From: Bathymodiolus brooksi | Taxonomy: Eukaryota > Mollusca > Bivalvia > Mytilida > Modiolidae | Length of the DNA stretch: 64,000 nucleotides | NCBI GenBank assembly: GCA_963680875.1 | Contig: OY804580.1 | Location: forward strand, 109,185,534-109,249,533 | Direction of reading: 5' to 3' | Part shown: piece by piece, positions 52,196 through 62,268 of the stretch | Numbering within the stretch: position 1 is the first letter of the stretch | How the letters are laid out: each line of letters opens with the position of its first letter | Notes under the pieces: model-generated | The model's input: only the letters and a program-made list of their open reading frames with translations | What the model was told of the DNA's origin: nothing | The model's database searches: none | Made by a program: the position numbers and the translations under genes

Positions 52196-55100
52196 GTTTG
52201 ATTTGTTTCTGTATCAATCCTATAACAGAAACTTAGACGACAATGGTAAATATCTATGTGTTTGCTTTGTTTCTTTATCATTCCTATAGCAGAAACTTAG
52301 ACGACCATGGAAAGTAACTTTTATGTTTGTTTTATTTCTGTATCATTCCTCTATCAGAAACTTAGACGACCATGGTAAGTAACAATGTGTTTGTTTTGTT
52401 TCTGTATCATTCCTCTAACAGAAACTTAGACGACCATGGTAAGTAACTATGTGTTTGATTTGTTTCTGTATCATTCCTATAACAGAATCTTAGACGACCA
52501 TGGTAAGTAACTTTTGTGTTTGTTTTGTTTCTGTGTCATTCCTATAACAGAAACTTAGACGACCATGGTAAGTAACTATGTGTTTGTTTTGTTTCTGTAT
52601 CATTCCTATAACAGAAACCTAGACGACCATGGTAAGTAACTATGTGTTTGTTTTGTTTCAGTATCATTCCTATAACAGAAACTTAGACGACCATGGTAAG
52701 TAACTTTGTGTTTGTTTTGTTTCTGTATCATTCCTCTAACAGAAACTTAGGCGACCATGGTAAGTAACTTTTTTGTTTGTTTTGTTTCTGTATCATTCCT
52801 ATAACAGAAACTTAGACAACAATGGTAAGTAACTTTTGTGTTTGTTTTGTTTCTGTATCATTCCTATAACAGAAACTTAGACGACCATGGTTAGTAACTA
52901 TGTGTTTGTTTTGTTTCTGTATCATTCCTATAACAGAAGCTTAGGCGACCATGGTAAGTAACTTTTGTGTTTGTTTTGTTTCTGTATCATTCCTATAACA
53001 GAAAGTTAGACGACCATGGTAAGTAACTATGTTTTTGTTTTGTTTCTGTATCATTCTTCTAAGAGAAACTTAGACGACCATGGTAAGTAACTTTGTGTTT
53101 GTTTTGTTTCTGTATCATTCCTATACCAGAAAATTAGACGACCATAGTATGTAACTTTTGTGTTTGTTTTGTTTCTGTATCATTCCTATAACAGAAACTT
53201 AGACAACCATGGTAAATAACTATGTGTTTGTGTTGTTTCTGTATCATTCCTATAACAGAAACTTAGACGACCATGGTAAGTAACTCTGTGTTTGTTTTGT
53301 TTATGTATCATTCCAATACCAGAAACTTAGGCGACCATGGTAAGTAACTTTTGTGTTTGTTTTGTTTCTGTATCATTCCTATAACAGAAAGTTAGACGAC
53401 CATGGTAAGTAACTACGTGTTTGTTTTGTTTCTGAATCATTCCTATAACAGAAACTTAGAAGACCATGGTTAGTAAATATGTGTTTGTTTTTGTTTCTGT
53501 ATCATTCCTATAACAGAAACTTAGACGACCATGGTAAGTAACTATTCGTTGGTTTTGTTTCTGTATCATTCCTATAACAGAAAATTAGACGACCATAGTA
53601 TGTAACTTTTGTGTTTGTTTTGTTTCTGTATCATTCCTATAACAGAAACTTAGACTACCTTGGTAAGTAACTATTTGTTTGTTTTGTTTCTGTATCATTC
53701 CTATAACAGAAACTTAGGCAACCATGGTAAGTAACTCTTGTGTTTGTTTTGTTTCTGTATCATTCCTATAACAGAACATTAGGCAACCATGGCAAGTAAC
53801 TTTTGTGTTTGTTTTGTTTCTGTATCATTCCTATAACAGAAATTTAGACAACCATGCTAAGTAACTTTTGTGTTTGTTTTGTTTCTGTATCATTCCTATA
53901 ACAGAAACTTAGGCAACCATGGTAAGTAATTTTGTGTTTGTTTTGTTTCTGTATCATTCCTCTAACAGAAACTTAGACGACCATGGTAAGTAACTATGTG
54001 TTTGTTTTGTTTCTGTATCATTCCTATAACAGAAACCTAGACGACCATGGTAAGTAACTATGTGTTTGTTTTGTTTCTGTATCATTCCTATAACAGAAAC
54101 TTAGACGACCATGGTATGTAACTATGTGTTTGTTTTGTTTCTGTATCATTCCTCTAACAGAAACTTAGACGACCATGGTAAGTAACTATGTGTTTGTTTT
54201 GTTTCTGTATCATTCCTATAACAGAATCTTAGACGACCATGGTAAGTAACTTTTGTGTTTGTTTTGTTGCTGTATCATTCCTATAACAGAATCTTAGGCG
54301 ACCATGGTAAGTAACTTTTGTGTTTGTTTTGTTTCTCTATCATTCCTATAACAGAAACTTAAACAACCATGGTAAGTAACTATGTGTTTGCTTTGTTTCT
54401 GTATCATTCCTATAACAGAATCTTTTACGACCATGGTAAGTAACTATGTGTTTGTTTTGTTTCTGTATCATACCTATAACAGAAACTTAAACAACCATGG
54501 TAAGTAACTATGTGTTTGTTTTGTTTCTGTATCATTCCTATAACAGAAACTTAGGCGACCATGGTAAGTAATTATGTGTTTGTTTTGTTTCTGTATCATT
54601 CCTATAACAGAAAAGTAGACGACCATAGTATGTAACTTTTTTGTTTGTTTTGTTTCTGTATCATTCCTATAACAGAAACTTAGGCAACCATGGTAAGTAA
54701 TTGTGTGTTTGTTTTGTTTCTGTATCATTTCTATAACAGAAACTTTAACAGCCATGCTAAGTAACTTTGTGTTTGTTTTGTTTCTGTATCATTCCTATAA
54801 CAGAATCTTAGACGACCATGGTAAGTAACTTTTGTGTTTGTTTTGTTTCTATATCATTCCTATAACAGAAACTTAAACAACCATGGTAAGTAACTATGTG
54901 TTTGTTTTGTTTCTGTATCATTCCTATAACAGAAACCTAAACAACCATGGAAAGTAACTTTTATGTTTGTTTTGTTTCCGTATCATTCCTCTAACAGAAA
55001 CTTAGACGACCATGGTAAGTAACTATGTGTTTATTTTGTTTCTGTATCATTCCTATAACAGAAAATTAGACGACCATAGTATGTAACTTTTTTGTTTGTT

Positions 55101-56394
55101 TTGTTTCTGTATCATTCCTATAACAGAAACTTAGACGACCTTGGTAAATATCTAAGTGTTTGCCTTGTTTCTTTATCATTCCTATAACAGAAACTTAGAC
55201 GACCATGGTAAGTAACTTTTGTGTTTGTTTTGTTTCTGTATCATTCCTATAACAGAAACTTAGGCAGCCATGGTAAGTAACTATGTGTTTGTTTTGTTTC
55301 TGTATCATTCCTATAACAGAAACTTAGGCAACCATGGTAAGTAACTTTTGTGTTTGATTTGTTTCTGTATCAATCCTATAACAGAAACTTAAACGACAAT
55401 GGTAAATATCTATGTGTTTGCTTTGTTTCTTTATCATTCCTATAGCAGAAACTTAGACGACCATGGAAAGTAACTTTTATGTTTGTTTTATTTCTGTATC
55501 ATTCCTCTATCAGAAACTTAGACGACCATGGTAAGTAACAATGTGTTTGTTTTGTTTCTGTATCATTCCTCTAACAGAAACTTAGACGACCATGGTAAGT
55601 AACTATGTGTTTGATTTGTTTCTGTATCATTCCTATAACAGAATCTTAGACGACCATGGTAAGTAACTTTTGTGTTTGTTTTGTTTCTGTATCATTCCTA
55701 TAACAGAAACTTAGACGACCATGGTAAGTAACTATGTGTTTGTTTTGTTTCTGTATCATTCCTATAACAGAAACCTAGACGACCATGGTAAGTAACTATG
55801 TGTTTGTTTTGTTTCAGTATCATTCCTATAACAGAAACTTAGACGACCATGGTAAGTAACTTTGTGTTTGTTTTGTTTCTGTATCATTCCTCTAACAGAA
55901 ACTTAGGCGACCATGGTAAGTAACTTTTTTGTTTGTTTTGTTTCTGTATCATTCCTATAACAGAAACTTAGACAACAATGGTAAGTAACTTTTGTGTTTG
56001 TTTTGTTTCTGTATCATTCCTATAACAGAAACTTAGACGACCATGGTTAGTAACTATGTGTTTGTTTTGTTTCTGTATCATTCCTATAACAGAAGCTTAG
56101 GCGACCATGGTAAGTAACTTTTGTGTTTGTTTTGTTTCTGTATCATTCCTATAACAGAAAGTTAGACGACCATGGTAAGTAACTACGTGTTTGTTTTGTT
56201 TCTGAATCATTCCTCTAACAGAAAATTAGACGACCATGGTAAGTAACTATGTGTTTGTTTTGTTTCTGTATCATTCTTCTAAGAGAAACTTAGACGACCA
56301 TGGTAAGTAACTTTGTGTTTGTTTTGTTTCTGTATCATTCCTATACCAGAAAATTAGACGACCATAGTATGTAACTTTTGTGTTTGTTTTGTTT

Positions 56395-58331
56395 CTGTAT
56401 CATTCCTATAACAGAAACTTAGACAACCATGGTAAATAACTATGTGTTTGTGTTGTTTCTGTATCATTCCTATAACAGAAACTTAGACGACCATGGTAAG
56501 TAACTCTGTGTTTGTTTTGTTTATGTATCATTCCAATACCAGAAACTTAGGCGACCATGGTAAGTAACTTTTGTGTTTGTTTTGTTTCTGTATCATTCCT
56601 ATAACAGAAAGTTAGACGACCATGGTAAGTAACTACGTGTTTGTTTTGTTTCTGAATCATTCCTATAACAGAAACTTAGAAGACCATGGTTAGTAAATAT
56701 GTGTTTGTTTTTGTTTCTGTATCATTCCTATAACAGAAACTTAGACGACCATGGTAAGTAACTATTCGTTGGTTTTGTTTCTGTATCATTCCTATAACAG
56801 AAAATTAGACGACCATAGTATGTAACTTTTGTGTTTGTTTTGTTTCTGTATCATTCCTATAACAGAAACTTAGACTACCTTGGTAAGTAACTATTTGTTT
56901 GTTTTGTTTCTGTATCATTCCTATAACAGAAACTTAGGCAACCATGGTAAGTAACTCTTGTGTTTGTTTTGTTTCTGTATCATTCCTATAACAGAACATT
57001 AAGCAACCATGGCAAGTAACTTTTGTGTTTGTTTTGTTTCTGTATCATTCCTATAACAGAAATTTAGACAACCATGCTAAGTAACTTTTGTGTTTGTTTT
57101 GTTTCTGTATCATTCCTATAACAGAAACTTAGGCAACCATGGTAAGTAATTTTGTGTTTGTTTTGTTTCTGTATCATTTCTATAACAGAAACTTTAACAG
57201 CAATGCTAAGTAACTTTGTGTTTGTTTTGTTTCTGTATCATTCCTATAAGAGAATCTTAGACGACCATGGTAAGTAACTTTTGTGTTTGTTTTGTTTCTA
57301 TATCATTCCTATAACAGAAACTTAAACAACCATGGTAAGTAACTATGTGTTTGTTTTGTTTCTGTATCATTCCTATAACAGAAACCTAAACAACCATGGA
57401 AAGTAACTTTTATGTTTGTTTTGTTTCTGTATCATTCCTCTAACAGAAACTTAGACGACCATGGTAAGTAACTATGTGTTTATTTTGTTTCTGTATCATT
57501 CCTATAACAGAAAATTAGACGACCATAGTATGTATCTTTTGTGTTTTTTTGTTTCTGTATCATTCCTATAACAGAAACTTAGGCAACCATGGTAAGTAAC
57601 TCTTGTGTTTGTTTTGTTTCTGTATCATTCCTATAGCAGAAACTTAGGCAACCATGGTAAGTAACTTTTGTGTTTGTTTTGTTTCTGTATCATTCCTATA
57701 ACAGAAATTTAGACAACCATGGTAAGTAACTTTTGTGTTTGTTTTGTTTCTGTATCATTCCTCTAATAGAAACCTTAACAACCATGGAAAGTAACTTTTA
57801 TGTTTGTTTTGTTTCTGTATCATTCCTCTAACAGAAACTTAGACGACCATGGTAAGTAACTATGTGTTTATTTTGTTTCTGTATCATTCCTATAACAGAA
57901 AATTAGACGACCATAGTATGTAACTTTTGTGTTTGTTTTGTTTCTGTATCATTCCTATAACAGAAACTTAGGCAACCATGGTAAGTAACTCTTGTGTTTG
58001 TTTTGTTTCTGTATCATTCCTATAGCAGAAACTTAGGCAACCATGGTAAGTAACTTTTGTGTTTGTTTTGTTTCTGTATCATTCCTATAACAGAAATTTA
58101 GACAACCATGGTAAGTAACTTTTGTGTTTGTTTTGTTTCTGTATCATTCCTATAACAGAAACTTAGACAACCATGGTAAGTAATTTTGTGTTTGTTTTGT
58201 TTCTGTATCATTTCTATAACAGAAACTTAAACAGCCATGCTAAGTAACTTTGTGTTTGTTTTGTTTCTGTATCATTCCTATAACAGAATCTAAGACGACC
58301 ATGGTAAGTAACCTTTGTGTTTGTTTTGTTT
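56395..58331 (+). repeat. HOR unit D1, 1937 bp (30 monomers)
   Basis: First of four successive units at the 3' side. GGTAAATAACTATG at 56431 and 58368, and CTATTCG at 56762 and 58699, are 1937 bases apart. D1 differs from later units by a few bases, for example ATTAAGCAACC near 57000 where others have ATTAGGCAACC. It includes the doubled six-monomer block and the T-rich GTGTTTTTTTGTTTC monomer near 57541. Confidence 0.85.
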
Positions 58332-60268
58332 CTGTATCATTCCTATAACAGAAACTTAGACAACCATGGTAAATAACTATGTGTTTGTGTTGTTTCTGTA
58401 TCATTCCTATAACAGAAACTTAGACGACCATGGTAAGTAACTCTGTGTTTGTTTTGTTTATGTATCATTCCAATACCAGAAACTTAGGCGACCATGGTAA
58501 GTAACTTTTGTGTTTGTTTTGTTTCTGTATCATTCCTATAACAGAAAGTTAGACGACCATGGTAAGTAACTACGTGTTTGTTTTGTTTCTGAATCATTCC
58601 TATAACAGAAACTTAGAAGACCATGGTTAGTAAATATGTGTTTGTTTTTGTTTCTGTATCATTCCTATAACAGAAACTTAGACGACCATGGTAAGTAACT
58701 ATTCGTTGGTTTTGTTTCTGTATCATTCCTATAACAGAAAATTAGACGACCATAGTATGTAACTTTTGTGTTTGTTTTGTTTCTGTATCATTCCTATAAC
58801 AGAAACTTAGACTACCTTGGTAAGTAACTATTTGTTTGTTTTGTTTCTGTATCATTCCTATAACAGAAACTTAGGCAACCATGGTAAGTAACTCTTGTGT
58901 TTGTTTTGTTTCTGTATCATTCCTATAACAGAACATTAGGCAACCATGGCAAGTAACTTTTGTGTTTGTTTTGTTTCTGTATCATTCCTATAACAGAAAT
59001 TTAGACAACCATGCTAAGTAACTTTTGTGTTTGTTTTGTTTCTGTATCATTCCTATAACAGAAACTTAGGCAACCATGGTAAGTAATTTTGTGTTTGTTT
59101 TGTTTCTGTATCATTTCTATAACAGAAACTTTAACAGCAATGCTAAGTAACTTTGTGTTTGTTTTGTTTCTGTATCATTCCTATAAGAGAATCTTAGACG
59201 ACCATGGTAAGTAACTTTTGTGTTTGTTTTGTTTCTATATCATTCCTATAACAGAAACTTAAACAACCATGGTAAGTAACTATGTGTTTGTTTTGTTTCT
59301 GTATCATTCCTATAACAGAAACCTAAACAACCATGGAAAGTAACTTTTATGTTTGTTTTGTTTCTGTATCATTCCTCTAACAGAAACTTAGACGACCATG
59401 GTAAGTAACTATGTGTTTATTTTGTTTCTGTATCATTCCTATAACAGAAAATTAGACGACCATAGTATGTATCTTTTGTGTTTTTTTGTTTCTGTATCAT
59501 TCCTATAACAGAAACTTAGGCAACCATGGTAAGTAACTCTTGTGTTTGTTTTGTTTCTGTATCATTCCTATAGCAGAAACTTAGGCAACCATGGTAAGTA
59601 ACTTTTGTGTTTGTTTTGTTTCTGTATCATTCCTATAACAGAAATTTAGACAACCATGGTAAGTAACTTTTGTGTTTGTTTTGTTTCTGTATCATTCCTC
59701 TAATAGAAACCTTAACAACCATGGAAAGTAACTTTTATGTTTGTTTTGTTTCTGTATCATTCCTCTAACAGAAACTTAGACGACCATGGTAAGTAACTAT
59801 GTGTTTATTTTGTTTCTGTATCATTCCTATAACAGAAAATTAGACGACCATAGTATGTAACTTTTGTGTTTGTTTTGTTTCTGTATCATTCCTATAACAG
59901 AAACTTAGGCAACCATGGTAAGTAACTCTTGTGTTTGTTTTGTTTCTGTATCATTCCTATAGCAGAAACTTAGGCAACCATGGTAAGTAACTTTTGTGTT
60001 TGTTTTGTTTCTGTATCATTCCTATAACAGAAATTTAGACAACCATGGTAAGTAACTTTTGTGTTTGTTTTGTTTCTGTATCATTCCTATAACAGAAACT
60101 TAGACAACCATGGTAAGTAATTTTGTGTTTGTTTTGTTTCTGTATCATTTCTATAACAGAAACTTAAACAGCCATGCTAAGTAACTTTGTGTTTGTTTTG
60201 TTTCTGTATCATTCCTATAACAGAATCTAAGACGACCATGGTAAGTAACCTTTGTGTTTGTTTTGTTT
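58332..60268 (+). repeat. HOR unit D2, 1937 bp
   Basis: Tandem copy of D1. It repeats AATGCTAAG, CTATAAGAG, the GTATCTTTTGTG T-rich monomer (near 59468) and AATAGAAACCTTAAC (near 59702) at the same offset. The order and nearly all bases agree with D1 and with D4, which suggests recent amplification. Confidence 0.85.
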
Positions 60269-62268
60269 CTATATCATTCCTATAACAGAAACTTAAACAA
60301 CCATGGTAAGTAACTATGTGTTTGTTTTGTTTCTGTATCATTCCTATAACAGAAACTTAGGCGACCATGGTAAGTAACTTTTGTGTTTGTTTTGTTTCTG
60401 TATCATTCCTCTAACAGAAAGTTAGACGACCATGGTAAGTAATTATGTGTTTGTTTTGTTTCTGTATCATTCCTATAACAGAAAATTAGACGACCATAGT
60501 ATGTAACTTTTTTTTTTTTTTTTTCTGTATCATTCCTATAACAGAAAGTTAGACGACCATGGTAAGTAACTACGTGTTTGTTTTGTTTCTGAATCATTCC
60601 TATAACAGAAACTTAGAAGACCATGGTTAGTAAATATGTGTTTGTTTTTGTTTCTGTATCATTCCTATAACAGAAACTTAGACGACCATGGTAAGTAACT
60701 ATTCGTTGGTTTTGTTTCTGTATCATTCCTATAACAGAAAATTAGACGACCATAGTATGTAACTTTTGTGTTTGTTTTGTTTCTGTATCATTCCTATAAC
60801 AGAAACTTAGACTACCTTGGTAAGTAACTATTTGTTTGTTTTGTTTCTGTATCATTCCTATAACAGAAACTTAGGCAACCATGGTAAGTAACTCTTGTGT
60901 TTGTTTTGTTTCTGTATCATTCCTATAACAGAACATTAGGCAACCATGGCAAGTAACTTTTGTGTTTGTTTTGTTTCTGTATCATTCCTATAACAGAAAT
61001 TTAGACAACCATGCTAAGTAACTTTTGTGTTTGTTTTGTTTCTGTATCATTCCTATAACAAAAACTTAGGCAACCATGGTAAGTAATTTTGTGTTTGTTT
61101 TGTTTCTGTATCATTTCTATAACAGAAACTTTAACAGCAATGCTAAGTAACTTTGTGTTTGTTTTGTTTCTGTATCATTCCTATAAGAGAATCTTAGACG
61201 ACCATGGTAAGTAACTTTTGTGTTTGTTTTGTTTCTATATCATTCCTATAACAGAAACTTAAACAACCATGGTAAGTAACTATGTGTTTGTTTTGTTTCT
61301 GTATCATTCCTATAACAGAAACCTAAACAACCATGGAAAGTAACTTTTATGTTTGTTTTGTTTCTGTATCATTCCTCTAACAGAAACTTAGACGACCATG
61401 GTAAGTAACTATGTGTTTATTTTGTTTCTGTATCATTCCTATAACAGAAAATTAGACGACCATAGTATGTATCTTTTGTGTTTTTTTGTTTCTGTATCAT
61501 TCCTATAACAGAAACTTAGGCAACCATGGTAAGTAACTCTTGTGTTTGTTTTGTTTCTGTATCATTCCTATAGCAGAAACTTAGGCAACCATGGTAAGTA
61601 ACTTTTGTGTTTGTTTTGTTTCTGTATCATTCCTATAACAGAAATTTAGACAACCATGGTAAGTAACTTTTGTGTTTGTTTTGTTTCTGTATCATTCCTC
61701 TAATAGAAACCTTAACAACCATGGAAAGTAACTTTTATGTTTGTTTTGTTTCTGTATCATTCCTCTAACAGAAACTTAGACGACCATGGTAAGTAACTAT
61801 GTGTTTATTTTGTTTCTGTATCATTCCTATAACAGAAAATTAGACGACCATAGTATGTAACTTTTGTGTTTGTTTTGTTTCTGTATCATTCCTATAACAG
61901 AAACTTAGGCAACCATGGTAAGTAACTCTTGTGTTTGTTTTGTTTCTGTATCATTCCTATAGCAGAAACTTAGGCAACCATGGTAAGTAACTTTTGTGTT
62001 TGTTTTGTTTCTGTATCATTCCTATAACAGAAATTTAGACAACCATGGTAAGTAACTTTTGTGTTTGTTTTGTTTCTGTATCATTCCTATAACAGAAACT
62101 TAGACAACCATGGTAAGTAATTTTGTGTTTGTTTTGTTTCTGTATCATTTCTATAACAGAAACTTAAACAGCCATGCTAAGTAACTTTGTGTTTGTTTTG
62201 TTTCTGTATCATTCCTATAACAGAATCTAAGACGACCATGGTAAGTAACCTTTGTGTTTGTTTTGTTT
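60269..62268 (+). repeat. HOR unit D3, 2000 bp (31 monomers), altered start
   Basis: Same as D2 from about 60535 on, but the first three monomers expected (AAATAACTATG, AACTCTG and TTTATGTATC types) are replaced by four of domain B type (AAACTTAAACAACC, GGCGACC, AAAGTTAG with AATTATG, and AAAATTAG with CCATAG). The last of these contains the 17-T run at the join. The spacing CTATTCG 60699 to 62636 then returns to 1937. Confidence 0.85.
60494..60556 (+). repeat. 63-bp monomer with a run of 17 T
   Basis: From 60508 to 60524 the usual T6-G-T3-G-T4-G-T3 tract is replaced by 17 consecutive T, followed by CTGTATC. No other monomer in the window has a run this long. The monomer is also two bases shorter than its class and lies exactly where domain B-type sequence joins unit D sequence. 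True slippage or end-joining and a sequencing or consensus error are both possible. Confidence 0.8.

Larger units (their letters stand above)
49240..53941 (+). repeat. HOR unit C3, 4702 bp (73 monomers)
   Basis: A set of monomers at 49240-51475 recurs at 53942-56177 at a 4702 offset, including CATACCTATAAC near 49767 and 54469, TTGCTGTATC near 49565 and 54267, and AAAAGTAGACG near 49909 and 54611. The unit includes an internal 1546-base duplication. Its end is a chimeric monomer near 53930-53960, where AATTTTGTG is followed by CATTCCTCTAAC instead of the usual CATTTCTATAAC. Confidence 0.8.

Noticed and set aside
60403..60597. 64-codon minus-strand open frame with a lysine run
   Set aside because: The lysines come from the 17-T run and the rest is satellite. 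Not a gene.
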